From the NCBI RefSeq assembly GCF_000498475.1, contig NZ_AVBI01000019.1:310001-374000 (forward strand): a stretch of 64,000 nt of DNA, in the 5' to 3' direction. A program made the position numbers and the translations under genes. This DNA comes from Flavobacterium cauense R2A-7. Its GTDB lineage: Bacteria; Bacteroidota; Bacteroidia; Flavobacteriales; Flavobacteriaceae. The notes under the pieces are model-generated. The model was not told the DNA's origin, ran no database searches, and saw only the letters and a program-made list of their open reading frames with translations. Each line of letters begins with the position of its first letter. Within the stretch, counting starts at the first letter, position 1. Shown one piece after another: positions 1 to 9,339 of the stretch.

Positions 1-2
1 GA

Positions 3-917
3 AACGGCGATCATATCGTTTCAAGTCGTACTATTTACGGTGGAACGTATGCCTTTTTGAAAAACTTCGCTCCACGTATGGGCGTAAGCACGACTTTCGT
101 TGACATCACAAAATTAGATGTTGTGGAAGCTGCTATTACTCCAAACACTAAAGTTTTATATTGCGAAACGGTAAGTAACCCATTATTAGAGGTTGCAGAT
201 ATCGCTTCATTGTCTAAAATCGCAAAAAAACACAATCTGAAATTGGTTGTAGATAATACCTTCTCACCTTTATCTGTAGCGCCGGCGAAATTGGGTGCGG
301 ATATCGTAATTCACAGTTTAACAAAATACATCAACGGAAGCAGTGATACTGTGGGTGGTGTGGTTTGTGCATCTCAGGATTTCATTAACGATTTGAAAAA
401 CGTAAACAGCGGTGCCAGTATGTTATTAGGTCCGACAATGGACAGTTTACGCTCGGCATCTGTGATGAAAAACCTTCGCACGTTGCACATTCGTATGAAA
501 CAACACAGTCACAATGCACAATTTTTAGCAGAGAAATTTGAGGCGGACGGAATCAAAACGGTTTACCCTGGATTAAAATCACACCCAAGTCATGAGATTT
601 ACAAAACCATGATCAATCCGGAATACGGTTTCGGAGGAATGATGACAATCGACGTTGGTTCTTTAGACAAAGCCAACGAATTAATGGAATTAATGCAACA
701 ACGAAATTTGGGTTATTTGGCGGTAAGTTTAGGGTTTTACAAAACCTTATTCAGTGCACCGGGAACATCAACTTCTTCCGAAATTCCGCTTGACGAACAA
801 AAAGAAATGGGCCTTACTGACGGATTGATTCGTTTCTCCATCGGTTTGGATAACGATATTGAGAGAACCTACAACATGATGAAAGCGTGTATGAAGGAAC
901 TTTCGATTTTAAATTAA
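3..917 (+). CDS. PLP-dependent trans-sulfuration enzyme (Cys/Met metabolism family), 5'-truncated by window edge
   Basis: C-terminal three quarters of a fold-type I PLP enzyme of the cystathionine gamma-synthase / methionine gamma-lyase / O-acetylhomoserine sulfhydrylase family. The frame is open from base 3, so the true start lies outside the window and the internal Met at 57 is not the start. The PLP-binding lysine sits in SLTKYINGSSD (Lys codon 324-326), preceded by the cofactor aspartate in VVDNTFSP. The C-terminal small domain carries the family signature SLGFYKTLFSAPGTS. Which reaction it catalyses (methionine gamma-lyase, OAH sulfhydrylase or cystathionine lyase) cannot be decided from this part. 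It is followed by its own terminator, so it is the last gene of its transcription unit. Confidence 0.85.
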   Translation, partial: NGDHIVSSRTIYGGTYAFLKNFAPRMGVSTTFVDITKLDVVEAAITPNTKVLYCETVSNPLLEVADIASLSKIAKKHNLKLVVDNTFSPLSVAPAKLGADIVIHSLTKYINGSSDTVGGVVCASQDFINDLKNVNSGASMLLGPTMDSLRSASVMKNLRTLHIRMKQHSHNAQFLAEKFEADGIKTVYPGLKSHPSHEIYKTMINPEYGFGGMMTIDVGSLDKANELMELMQQRNLGYLAVSLGFYKTLFSAPGTSTSSEIPLDEQKEMGLTDGLIRFSIGLDNDIERTYNMMKACMKELSILN

Positions 918-939
918 GTTTTTTAGTTTTTTAGTTAAG

Positions 940-975
940 AATCCGCTTTTGATAATTCATTGGCGGATTTTTTTA
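940..975 (+). terminator. Rho-independent terminator after the PLP enzyme gene
   Basis: AATCCGC at 940-946 pairs with GCGGATT at 963-969 and is followed by a T run. Confidence 0.7.
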
Positions 976-1088
976 TGTAACAAATCGAAGAAAATTGTAA
1001 CTAATTGATGTGTCAAATAAATTTTGAGTTTCTTAACACAATAGGAATTCAACTTTGTATAAATTAGTCCTTTAAAATTCAGAAATTA

Positions 1089-3257
1089 ATGAAAAAATTT
1101 ACTTTATGCTTTCTATTGGCAGGTTCTGCAGCGTTTGCCCAACAGAACTTCACCATAGAAGAAACGGTAATGGGTGGCAGAAAATATGCTCCAACCACAC
1201 AAACAGCACAACAATGGCGTAAAAATTCGAAATCGGTTACGTATTTAAGTTCCGATTTTTCAACTTTATTCGAAAAGAGCGCCGCTACTTCCTGGAAAGA
1301 AACGCCTTTGGCCACCAAAGCTGATTTTGAAGCCGCTTTGAAATCAAAAATTACTACTGACGAATTCACGGTAAGAACATTCCCTTTCGCAATCGACTGG
1401 AAAACTGCTAACACGTTCGAAACGGAAGTTGCCGGAAAGAAGAACAATTATAAAGTAACCTACGATGTGGTTGCCAAACAAATCACCAACGTGGTAACCT
1501 ATTCCAACGAAGGTGCTCAGGCGAAATTCGCTTCCAACGGAAATGTAGCCTGGCTGAAAGACAACAACATCAGAATCACTTCCAACGGAAATATCATCGA
1601 GGTAACGAACGATCAGAATCCTGCCATTGTAAACGGTTCGGATTATGTACACCGTCAGGAATTCGGAATCGACCGCGGTATGTGGTGGAACGAAGCCGGA
1701 ACCCAATTAGCCTATTACCGAAAAGATGAAACCATGGTGGGCAACTACCCTATCATCAACTGGAACGAGCGTGAAGCGGTGAACAAGGATATCAAATATC
1801 CGATGGCCGGCATGAAAAGTGAGGAAGTTACCCTTGTAATTTACGATACCAAAACCGGAAACAAAGTAACCGTTCAAACCGGTGAACCAAAAGAACAATT
1901 TTTAACAATGGTTTCTTGGGAGCCAACCGGAAAATACATCTTCATCGGAGTATTGAACCGTGAACAGAATCATTTGAAATTCAACAAGTACAATGCTGCA
2001 ACCGGAGCATTTGTAAAAACTCTATTTGAAGAAAAAGCTTCCACTTGGGTAGAACCACAGCATGCTTTAACTTTTGTTCCGAACAACCCAAGTCAGTTTA
2101 TTTATCAAACAGACTTTTACGGTTTCAACCAAATGTATTTGTACAATACGGATGGAAAACTGTTGAAAAACTTAGGTTATAAAGACGTAGTGGTTAAAGA
2201 ACTTTTAGGTTTTGATGCTAAAAACACAAAAATCAATTACTTGGGAACTGCCAATAATGGTTTAGACAAGCAATTGTATCAGGTAGACATCAAATCCGGT
2301 AAAACGGTTCAGTTGACTTCTGTATCGGGAATGCACACGGCTTCGGTTTCAGATGACGGCACCATGGTGTTAGACCAATACAGCAACGTAACGACTCCGA
2401 ATGAGATTTCGGTTATCGATGTGAAATCGAAAAAAGCGACCACTTTAGTTAAGGCCGACAATCCGTTCACCGGAAAAATCAACATGCCGAAAATGGAATT
2501 GGTTACGATTACTTCCGCCGACGGAAAAACGCCGCTTAACGGAAGAATTATCTATCCGGGTAATTTCGACGCTACGAAAAAATATCCTGTAATGCTATAC
2601 GTTTACGGAGGTTCGCACGCACAATTGGTGAACAACCGTTGGATGGGTGGCGGAGGCTACTTCGATTATTATATGGCACAACAAGGTTACGTTGTTTTCA
2701 CCTTGGATAACAGAGGAAGTGATTCTCGCGGAAAGAAATTCTGCGATGTAAACCACAGAAATTTAGGTGTAAATGAAATGGCCGATCAAATGAAAGGTAT
2801 AGAATTCCTTAAATCAAAATCGTTTGTGGATGCTGATAAAATTGGAGTTTTCGGATGGAGTTTTGGTGGATTTATGACCACTTCGTTGATGATCAACCAC
2901 AGCGATGTATTTAAAGTAGGTGTTGCCGGCGGACCGGTAATCGACTGGAAATATTACGAAATCATGTATGGTGAGCGTTATATGGATATGCCACAGGAAA
3001 ACCCTGAAGGGTACGCAAAAACCTCTTTATTGGATAAAGCCAAAGACCTTAAAGGACGATTATTGGTGATTCATGGTGCTCAGGATCCGGTGGTGGTGCA
3101 ACAACACAGCATGAATTTTATTGAAGCGTGTATTAAAGCCGGGAAACAAGTGGATTACTTCTTATACCCTAATCACGAACACAATGTGAGTGGTAAAGAC
3201 CGTATTCATTTGTATGCAAAAGTAGCCGATTACTTTAATGTGCATTTGAAGAAATAG
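1089..3257 (+). CDS. Dipeptidyl peptidase IV-like S9 prolyl oligopeptidase, exported
   Basis: 722-aa serine peptidase of family S9B. An N-terminal signal peptide (LCFLLAGSAAFAQQ) directs it to the periplasm or outer membrane. Residues about 30-460 have the character of the DPP IV beta-propeller; the C-terminal alpha/beta-hydrolase holds the nucleophile in GWSFGG (Ser about 591), the acid in HGAQDPVVV and the histidine in NHEHNV. The length matches bacterial DPP IV (about 710-730 aa). It presumably releases Xaa-Pro dipeptides from peptides. A CAACTTTG at 1050-1057 resembles the Bacteroidetes -7 element. Monocistronic between terminators. Confidence 0.92.
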   Translation: MKKFTLCFLLAGSAAFAQQNFTIEETVMGGRKYAPTTQTAQQWRKNSKSVTYLSSDFSTLFEKSAATSWKETPLATKADFEAALKSKITTDEFTVRTFPFAIDWKTANTFETEVAGKKNNYKVTYDVVAKQITNVVTYSNEGAQAKFASNGNVAWLKDNNIRITSNGNIIEVTNDQNPAIVNGSDYVHRQEFGIDRGMWWNEAGTQLAYYRKDETMVGNYPIINWNEREAVNKDIKYPMAGMKSEEVTLVIYDTKTGNKVTVQTGEPKEQFLTMVSWEPTGKYIFIGVLNREQNHLKFNKYNAATGAFVKTLFEEKASTWVEPQHALTFVPNNPSQFIYQTDFYGFNQMYLYNTDGKLLKNLGYKDVVVKELLGFDAKNTKINYLGTANNGLDKQLYQVDIKSGKTVQLTSVSGMHTASVSDDGTMVLDQYSNVTTPNEISVIDVKSKKATTLVKADNPFTGKINMPKMELVTITSADGKTPLNGRIIYPGNFDATKKYPVMLYVYGGSHAQLVNNRWMGGGGYFDYYMAQQGYVVFTLDNRGSDSRGKKFCDVNHRNLGVNEMADQMKGIEFLKSKSFVDADKIGVFGWSFGGFMTTSLMINHSDVFKVGVAGGPVIDWKYYEIMYGERYMDMPQENPEGYAKTSLLDKAKDLKGRLLVIHGAQDPVVVQQHSMNFIEACIKAGKQVDYFLYPNHEHNVSGKDRIHLYAKVADYFNVHLKK

Positions 3258-3282
3258 ACTTCTTGGAACGTTAAATATTTAG

Positions 3283-3317
3283 AAAATCCGTCTTGTGAAA
3301 ACAGGGCGGATTTTTTT
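3283..3317 (+). terminator. Rho-independent terminator after the DPP IV gene
   Basis: AAAATCCG at 3283-3290 pairs with CGGATTTT at 3307-3314, the stem extended by TCT/AGG pairs including one G-U, followed by T residues. Confidence 0.7.
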
Positions 3318-3385
3318 ATGTAGTAAACAAATAACTAAACAATGAGAATCAGATGATTTAATCAGCTGCAAAAAGAAAGTTAGAC

Positions 3386-3562
3386 GTTGCAGAAGAAAAG
3401 TTGGGCGTTGCAGAAGAAAAGTTGAGTGTTGCAGAAGAATAGTTAGCCGTTGCAAAAGAATAGTTAGCCGTTGCAGAAGAAAAGTTGAGCGTTGCAGAAG
3501 AATAGTTAGCCGTTGCAGAAGGAAAGTTGAGCGTTGCAGAAGAATAGTTAGCCGTTGCAGAA
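3386..3562. repeat. 21-bp tandem repeat (8.4 copies)
   Basis: GTTGCAGAAG begins (with one base variant in one copy) at 3386, 3407, 3428, 3449, 3470, 3491, 3512, 3533 and 3554, an exact 21-bp period. Two alternating variants end AAAGTTGAGC or ATAGTTAGCC. One frame reads VAEEKLS heptads but has in-frame TAG codons; another is open but has no start codon. It fills the 412-bp gap between the DPP IV and DUF4421 genes. Best read as a non-coding minisatellite. Confidence 0.9.
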
Positions 3563-3668
3563 ATTTACGTTGGATATAAAATGTCTGATGTTACATTCAT
3601 ACGCTATACTCTGTGAACATTTCTTACACATCATGCTCAAAATCAATACTTTTTATTAATTTTATTGG

Positions 3669-4697
3669 ATGATGACAATTAATGTTTTTTACAGTTTGCT
3701 ATTGTTGGGGACCATTTCTTTAAATGCTCAAGTAAACGATTCTATTGCTAAGTATAACACATCTGATGAATTCATTGAATATTATGATGATTATTTCACT
3801 ACCCGAATAGGATTCAGTAATAATTTCAATTCCTATACATTGAATGATAAAAACAATAATCTTAAATTCAATCTTACCCCAAATCAAAAACTAAAATCGA
3901 CTTTTACTTTCCTATTCCGGTTCATTGAAATAGATATTGCTTATACTCCTAAATTTATAAAATTCAACAATGACGATGCTGAAAACGGTACTACTAAATT
4001 TTTTAATATCGGTACGCGTTTGTATCATAAAAAATGGATGCAAAATATTCAGTATTCTAAAACAACCGGCTATTATGTAGCTGTTTCCGATCTTGGAATA
4101 AGCGGTGACAATATCATTTTTCCTGATTTTAAAGTTTCCAAAATGGGCGGAAGTACTTCGTATATTTTTAATTCTAATTATTCATTCCGAGCGGTATTTA
4201 AACAAAACGAATGGCAGAAAAAAAGCGCCGGAAGTTTTGTCCCCACTCTTAGCTATTATTACACAAGGATATCCGATAATACACCGGCCAGTAACAACAT
4301 TTATGATATTGCCATAGCTCCTGCATATTGTTATAATTGGGTAATACTTGAAAAAATACTACTGTCTGGAGGTGTAAGTGGTGGAATCGGCTATAATTAT
4401 ACAGGAGTTGTCTATGATGACGACACACCTAGTAAAGCGGTTGACGGAATTACATACCAAACCGAATTTAAGCTAGCCATAGGCTATAACTCTCCTAAGT
4501 TTTACAGCGGAATTTCGGCGGATATCAATTCGTTTTATCATAAAATTGATTCAAATATAAGTGTCAAAGATCAACAAACATTCTTTGAATTTTTCCTTGG
4601 ATATCGATTTAAAGTTCCTGATAAGTATTTGAAAAAGTTTGATGCTTTAGAACAGAAGTCAATTAAAAAAATTAACTCCAACATTAAGAAACAATAA
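3669..4697 (+). CDS. DUF4421-type outer-membrane beta-barrel protein
   Basis: 342 aa with an N-terminal signal sequence ending near LNAQ. The body is rich in alternating aromatic/hydrophobic strands, for example residues 38-60 (DYFTTRIGFSNNFNSY) and the C-terminal strand FFEFFLGYRF, as in Bacteroidetes beta-barrels. The arrangement resembles DUF4421 proteins. A lysine-rich tail of about 25 residues follows the last strand. Function unknown. It may be cotranscribed with the DUF3667 gene 35 bp downstream, since no terminator lies between them. Confidence 0.65.
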   Translation: MMTINVFYSLLLLGTISLNAQVNDSIAKYNTSDEFIEYYDDYFTTRIGFSNNFNSYTLNDKNNNLKFNLTPNQKLKSTFTFLFRFIEIDIAYTPKFIKFNNDDAENGTTKFFNIGTRLYHKKWMQNIQYSKTTGYYVAVSDLGISGDNIIFPDFKVSKMGGSTSYIFNSNYSFRAVFKQNEWQKKSAGSFVPTLSYYYTRISDNTPASNNIYDIAIAPAYCYNWVILEKILLSGGVSGGIGYNYTGVVYDDDTPSKAVDGITYQTEFKLAIGYNSPKFYSGISADINSFYHKIDSNISVKDQQTFFEFFLGYRFKVPDKYLKKFDALEQKSIKKINSNIKKQ

Positions 4698-4732
4698 GAA
4701 TTTATTTTATTTTCACTATAAAATTTTAAAAG

Positions 4733-5464
4733 ATGGAAAACTGTTGCAAGAACTGCGGAACCCTATTCACCGGAAATTTTTGTAATAATTGCGGACAATC
4801 GGCTGAGACGCACGAAATTAATCTCCATTTTTTATGGCACGACATACAGCATGGTTTGTTTCATTTCGACAAAGGCATTTTATATACCAACAAGCAACTT
4901 TTCACTCGCCCGGGACATTCTATACGGGAATACATACAGGGAAAAAGAATAAATCATTTTAAGCCAATTTCCTTAACCATTCTGATGGCAACTTTATATG
5001 CATTGGTATACCATTTATTTCATATCAACTTATTCGAATTCAACGACACCAGTTCTTTCTCAAAGATTGACAGCAATCAACTTAACGAATGGATTTTCAA
5101 TCATTATTCTATTGTGACACTGGCGACAGTTCCGATATTTTCAGTAGCTTCATTTGTCGTATTTCGAAAACAAGATTATAATTATACGGAACACGTTGTT
5201 TTAAATTCGTTTGCAGCCGTACAAAGATTAACGGTTCATTTACTCTTTTTGCCGGTATTTTATTTCTTTCATACTCAAAAAGGATTTTCGCTAACAACTG
5301 AAGTACTCACAGTTATTGATATTTTACTAATGTATTCCTGCTACTCACAGTTTTTTAATCTACTCTCCAAAATAAAATCATTCTTTTTAACCTTGGCAAG
5401 TTATGCAATCAGCTACCTCTTAATGGTAATTATACTTTTTATAATAATGACAATAGTTGGTTAA
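4733..5464 (+). CDS. DUF3667 family membrane protein with N-terminal zinc ribbon
   Basis: 243 aa. The N-terminus has CKNCG-x10-CNNCG, a four-cysteine zinc ribbon, followed by the family's HFDKGILYTNKQLFTRPG segment and about five membrane spans (around 80-100, 128-148, 165-182, 192-210, 220-240). DUF3667 proteins are widespread in Bacteroidetes without an assigned function. The last gene before a strong bidirectional terminator. Confidence 0.8.
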   Translation: MENCCKNCGTLFTGNFCNNCGQSAETHEINLHFLWHDIQHGLFHFDKGILYTNKQLFTRPGHSIREYIQGKRINHFKPISLTILMATLYALVYHLFHINLFEFNDTSSFSKIDSNQLNEWIFNHYSIVTLATVPIFSVASFVVFRKQDYNYTEHVVLNSFAAVQRLTVHLLFLPVFYFFHTQKGFSLTTEVLTVIDILLMYSCYSQFFNLLSKIKSFFLTLASYAISYLLMVIILFIIMTIVG

Positions 5465-5484
5465 AATAATTAAGATTCTAAAAC

Positions 5485-5516
5485 AAAGAATCCCGAGCGT
5501 TAACTCGGGATTCTTT
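5485..5516. terminator. Bidirectional terminator between convergent genes
   Basis: AAAGAATCCCGAG at 5485-5497 pairs with CTCGGGATTCTTT at 5504-5516, a perfect 13-bp stem with A and T tracts on its flanks. It serves the rightward DUF3667 gene and the leftward permease gene. Confidence 0.9.
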
Positions 5517-5518
5517 AT

Positions 5519-7459
5519 TTAATCTTCTATTGTTGGTTCGATTTTATTGTAATTCAGCTTACTGTTTTTGTGACTGAATCCGAAATAAATACTCAACCCT
5601 ATCAGTAACCATATTGTGAAATAAATCCAGTTCCATACACTTAATTCGGCCATCATGTACAAACAACTTACTAATCCTAATAACGGAATAAGCGATAAGT
5701 TTTGTTTCCATGACCAAACGGCGAACCCTAGCAATGAAATTAGGAAAATCCACATCGGAATTTTGTGTTTGAATAGTGCAAAACCGCTTTCATATTTCAG
5801 GGAAGTATCGATAGGCATGTTTTCAACAACCGTTTTATACACCGCTTCATCTTCACTGATTTCACTTAACAATTCCTCTAAATCTGTTGATTTGTTATCG
5901 CTTTTTATCGTTGTAAGATACTTGAAGACTTCTTTTGCCTGATTCTCATCTAATGAAGTCACAATCGTGGTAGCATCGTTAATTTGCTTTTCATTAGTGA
6001 TAAAATTCATGGTGTTTTCTTTAAATTGTGTGAAGGCAATTATCAGTCCGACCACCATCAATAAAGGAAATACGAATTTTGAATTCACATAAGGCGTTTT
6101 GAATTTCCCTCTCGGAATGTCTTTTTTATTCTGTAACACCAACACACCCGCACAAACTAATACGAATGCGAACAACGTTCCGATACTGCATAAATCTGTC
6201 ACCATGGTTAGGTTTAGGAATAAAGCCGGAATGGCCACCACAAAACCGGTTACGATAGTAGCATAAGAAGGCGTTTTGTATTTAGGATGTACTTTAGAGA
6301 ATCTTTTCGGAAGTAAACCGTCACGGCTCATACTCATCCAGATACGAGGCTGCCCCATTTGGAAAACAAGTAAAACACTTGCCATTGCTACAACAGCACT
6401 CACGGCGATTATACCCGACATCCATTTCAGATTCAATTTATCAAAAACAAAGGCTAACGGATCACCAACATTCAAATCAGAGTACTTAACCATTCCCGTA
6501 AGTACCAACGCAATAATCACATAAAGAATCGTACATATAATGATGGCCCACATCATTCCTTTAGGCAAATCACGTTGTGGATTTTTACATTCCTCAGCCG
6601 TTGTTGAAATGGCATCAAAACCAATGTATGCGAAAAAGACCGCAGACACTCCTTTTAAAATCCCCGATACTCCGTTTGGTGCAAATGGGGTCCAATTTTC
6701 TGTATCCACATAAAAAATACCAACAGCTATTACAAGTAAAATGATACAAAGCTTAACGACAACCATAAGGTTACTCGCATTTCTGGATTCTTTCATTCCT
6801 CTGTAAACCAACCAAGTAATCAATATGATGATAAGTAGCGCTGGTAAATCTGCAATTAAATGAAAAGAACCTATTGTAGGCGATGTTGTCCAGGCCGTGT
6901 GTGCCATTTTTAAACTGTCACTCAGATTTTCATAAGTTTTTCCGCCCTGCATTAAAGCAACTGCTTCGTCATATCCTTTGGTTGCCGATAAATAATCCAT
7001 TTGAATCCACTGCGGCAGATGAATACCGCCGCTTTCGAGCAATCCGGTAAAATAATCACTCCATGAAATGGCTACAGTAATGTTTCCAATGGCATATTCC
7101 ATAATCAAAGCCCATCCGATTATCCAGGCAATAATTTCTCCGAAAGCCACATAGGAATACGTATAAGCACTTCCGGAAACAGGCACCATTGAAGCAAACT
7201 CTGCATAAGCGAATGCCGCAAAACTACAGGCAACAGCTGTAAAAATAAACAGAAAAATAACTGCAGGACCGCCATCAGAACTGGCTTTTCCAATGGTACT
7301 GAAAATCCCGGCGCCAATGATTGCAGCAATTCCGAAGGCCGTTAAATCTCTGGCCGTAAGGTGTTTCCCAAGTGAATTATGACCATCCGATTGGTTTTTA
7401 GCAACCTGAGCTAAAATATCGGTGACCGATTTTTTTCTGAATAAATTGGAAAATGACAT
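5519..7459 (-). CDS. APC-superfamily amino acid permease (cationic amino acid transporter type)
   Basis: 646 aa, about 12-14 membrane spans. TM1 carries the APC substrate-binding motif GAGIFSTIG (residues about 45-53); IGFDAISTTAEECKNPQRDLP and GQPRIWMSMSRDGLLP are typical of the CAT subfamily. Two soluble insertions are seen, one between TM3 and TM5 and a longer one of about 75 aa near residues 480-560, followed by two or three C-terminal spans. Inferred role is proton-coupled amino acid uptake or exchange. Monocistronic, divergent from the peroxiredoxin gene. Confidence 0.88.
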   Translation of the reverse strand: MSFSNLFRKKSVTDILAQVAKNQSDGHNSLGKHLTARDLTAFGIAAIIGAGIFSTIGKASSDGGPAVIFLFIFTAVACSFAAFAYAEFASMVPVSGSAYTYSYVAFGEIIAWIIGWALIMEYAIGNITVAISWSDYFTGLLESGGIHLPQWIQMDYLSATKGYDEAVALMQGGKTYENLSDSLKMAHTAWTTSPTIGSFHLIADLPALLIIILITWLVYRGMKESRNASNLMVVVKLCIILLVIAVGIFYVDTENWTPFAPNGVSGILKGVSAVFFAYIGFDAISTTAEECKNPQRDLPKGMMWAIIICTILYVIIALVLTGMVKYSDLNVGDPLAFVFDKLNLKWMSGIIAVSAVVAMASVLLVFQMGQPRIWMSMSRDGLLPKRFSKVHPKYKTPSYATIVTGFVVAIPALFLNLTMVTDLCSIGTLFAFVLVCAGVLVLQNKKDIPRGKFKTPYVNSKFVFPLLMVVGLIIAFTQFKENTMNFITNEKQINDATTIVTSLDENQAKEVFKYLTTIKSDNKSTDLEELLSEISEDEAVYKTVVENMPIDTSLKYESGFALFKHKIPMWIFLISLLGFAVWSWKQNLSLIPLLGLVSCLYMMAELSVWNWIYFTIWLLIGLSIYFGFSHKNSKLNYNKIEPTIED

Positions 7460-7621
7460 AAAAAAAGGTTTGTTTTTTTAATAGGGAAACAAATATATGA
7501 AACCAATTGTATAATTAATCTTTTACTTTTAAAATTGTATCAACAAGGTTCTAATAAGGATTCTTTATCATTACATAAAAAATTATAATCAAACATAATA
7601 TAAAGGATACATTCTTATGGC

Positions 7622-7629
7622 TATTTTTG
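7622..7629 (+). promoter_or_regulatory. Predicted -7 promoter element of the peroxiredoxin gene
   Basis: TATTTTTG matches the Bacteroidetes -7 consensus TAnnTTTG and lies 39 bp before the ATG. No convincing -33 TTG is visible at the right distance. Confidence 0.45.
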
Positions 7630-7667
7630 CAGCATAAAAATTAATAATCTTTAAAAACAGATAAATT

Positions 7668-8303
7668 ATGTCATTAGTTGGAAAAAAATTCCCAAACATT
7701 ACCGTAGATGCAATTTCAGAAATGGGTGATAACTTAAGAATCAACGTTCTTGAAGAAGCTACAAAAAACAACAAAAAAGTATTATTATTCTGGTACCCGA
7801 AAGATTTTACATTCGTTTGCCCAACAGAATTACACGCATTCCAGGCTGCTTTACCGGAGTTTAACGCAAAAAACACTATCGTAATCGGTGCTTCTTGTGA
7901 TACAAACGAAGTTCACTTTGCTTGGTTAAACACTGCAAAAGACAATGGCGGAATCGAAGGTGTAACTTACCCTCTATTAGCAGATACTACAAGAAATTTA
8001 TCTGCCGCTTTAGGAATTTTAGATGCTGAAGAAGAGTTCAACGAAGAAACAGGAGATTACCTAATTGCTGGTTCAAACGTTACTTACAGAGCTACTTACC
8101 TTATTGATGAGACTGGAAAAATTTTCCACGAAAGTGTTAACGATATGCCGTTAGGAAGAAATGTTGCTGAATATTTACGTTTAATCGACGCTTATACACA
8201 CGTTCAAACTAAAGGTGAAGTTTGTCCTGCTAACTGGGAAAACGGAAAAGAAGCAATGACTGCTGACCGATTAAGTACTGCTGCTTACTTAAGCAAAAAC
8301 TAA
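7668..8303 (+). CDS. Typical 2-Cys peroxiredoxin (AhpC/Prx family)
   Basis: 211 aa. The peroxidatic cysteine is C51 in FTFVCPTE and the resolving cysteine C186 in GEVCPANW, so disulfide formation occurs between subunits. Reduces hydrogen peroxide and organic hydroperoxides in the cytoplasm. A thioredoxin-like gene follows at 8401, a plausible electron donor, although a hairpin lies between the two. Codon use is clean and AT-biased, as in highly expressed Flavobacterium genes. Confidence 0.93.
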   Translation: MSLVGKKFPNITVDAISEMGDNLRINVLEEATKNNKKVLLFWYPKDFTFVCPTELHAFQAALPEFNAKNTIVIGASCDTNEVHFAWLNTAKDNGGIEGVTYPLLADTTRNLSAALGILDAEEEFNEETGDYLIAGSNVTYRATYLIDETGKIFHESVNDMPLGRNVAEYLRLIDAYTHVQTKGEVCPANWENGKEAMTADRLSTAAYLSKN

Positions 8304-8319
8304 TTTGTAAACCCCTATA

Positions 8320-8377
8320 AATTCCAAACAACAGGATTTCGTTTGCATAAATGAGCCTGAAGTTTGGAATTTCTTTT
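8320..8377 (+). terminator. Hairpin terminator after the peroxiredoxin gene
   Basis: AATTCCAAAC at 8320-8329 pairs with GTTTGGAATT at 8362-8371, followed by a T-rich stretch. The long loop (about 32 nt) makes it a weaker or partial terminator. Confidence 0.5.
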
Positions 8378-8400
8378 TAATCCCTAAACTATAGTACGTT

Positions 8401-8709
8401 ATGTTAATAGAATTAAACGAAGACACCCTTCAAAATATAGTTGATTCCAACGAAAAAGTAGTCGTACAATTTTCGGCATCATGGTGCGGAAACTGCCGAA
8501 TCATGAAACCAAAATTTAAAAAACTGGCTACGGAACAAGAAAACATTACGTTTGTACTTGTAGATGCGGAAAATTCTCCGGAATCCAGAAAATTGGCTAA
8601 TGTTTCCAATTTACCAACTTTTGCGACTTTCGTAAACGGAAAACTGGTAAACGAAACCCAAACCAATAAAGCGGAAGTTTTAACGGATTTGGTAAACGAA
8701 ATAGTTTAG
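8401..8709 (+). CDS. Thioredoxin family protein
   Basis: 102 aa with thioredoxin-fold spacing. The active site is WCGNC instead of the classical WCGPC, and the cis-proline lies in NLPTFATF. Cytoplasmic, with no signal peptide. The Asn in place of Pro between the cysteines would alter the redox potential. Position after the peroxiredoxin and before DUF6952 suggests a small peroxide-reduction group. Confidence 0.9.
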   Translation: MLIELNEDTLQNIVDSNEKVVVQFSASWCGNCRIMKPKFKKLATEQENITFVLVDAENSPESRKLANVSNLPTFATFVNGKLVNETQTNKAEVLTDLVNEIV

Positions 8710-8718
8710 TCAGACCAC

Positions 8719-8932
8719 TTAGACTTCTTAGATTTTCAGACTGTCAGATGTATAAGACAGCTTGGTTAATTAATAATTTAGATCGCTGATAAAATATTTT
8801 TTTTTTTTCTAAACTTATTAAATTACCAATAATACATCCATCAGCATAAAAAATCTAAAAAATTTAAAATTCCAAGAAGTCCAGGCAAGTCTAAGAAGTC
8901 TAAAAAACCAACAATCTAAGAAGTCTAAAAAA
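8719..8932. repeat. Small repeat-flanked intergenic region
   Basis: TCTAAGAAGTCTAAAAAA occurs twice in direct orientation (8890-8907 and 8915-8932, the second running into the next ATG), and its inverted form TTAGACTTCTTAGA lies at 8719-8732. The interior is very AT-rich with a T12-13 run near 8800. It could be a MITE-like or REP-like repeat remnant. Confidence 0.45.
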
Positions 8933-9189
8933 TGAAACTACCCGTAATCAAACACCTGACCCAGTTTATTGAAGAAAACGATCAGGATTATATCATTGAA
9001 ACTATCGAAGTACTGGAAGCCTTAACCGAAGTTCCGTCATTAAAAGATGAGGAATTGGATGTAATCGGCGAATTGATTTCCAATATGTATGGTGCCCTTG
9101 AAGTGAATAAAATGGTTAAAGAAGGAAAAGATAAAAAAGAAGCCCTTAACGCATTCATGCAACGCGTTTTAGGATCTATTGACAAATAA
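8932..9189 (+). CDS. DUF6952 family small protein
   Basis: 85 aa, acidic and helical, without membrane segments. The N-terminus MKLPVIKHLTQFIEEND and the pattern ETIEVLEALTEVPSL match a short protein that commonly follows thioredoxin/peroxiredoxin genes in Flavobacteriia. Role unknown; context suggests peroxide metabolism. The start codon overlaps a direct repeat. Confidence 0.7.
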   Translation: MKLPVIKHLTQFIEENDQDYIIETIEVLEALTEVPSLKDEELDVIGELISNMYGALEVNKMVKEGKDKKEALNAFMQRVLGSIDK

Positions 9190-9211
9190 ATTTCCGAAAC
9201 CTTAGATATAC

Positions 9212-9248
9212 AGCGCTTAATCATTCAATGAAAGAGCGCTTTTTTTTT
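9212..9248 (+). terminator. Rho-independent terminator after the DUF6952 gene
   Basis: AGCGCT at 9212-9217 pairs with AGCGCT at 9235-9240, then a run of T residues. Confidence 0.75.
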
Positions 9249-9339
9249 ACATATTATTATTCAGATACAAAATTTATTATGCAATCATAATAAATTAACA
9301 AAATATTTATATATTCGTTATTCAAAAATTAACGCTTAT

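Noticed and set aside
3386..3562. A CRISPR array from regular repeats
   Set aside because: Units are contiguous at 21 bp with no variable spacers, and no cas gene is nearby.
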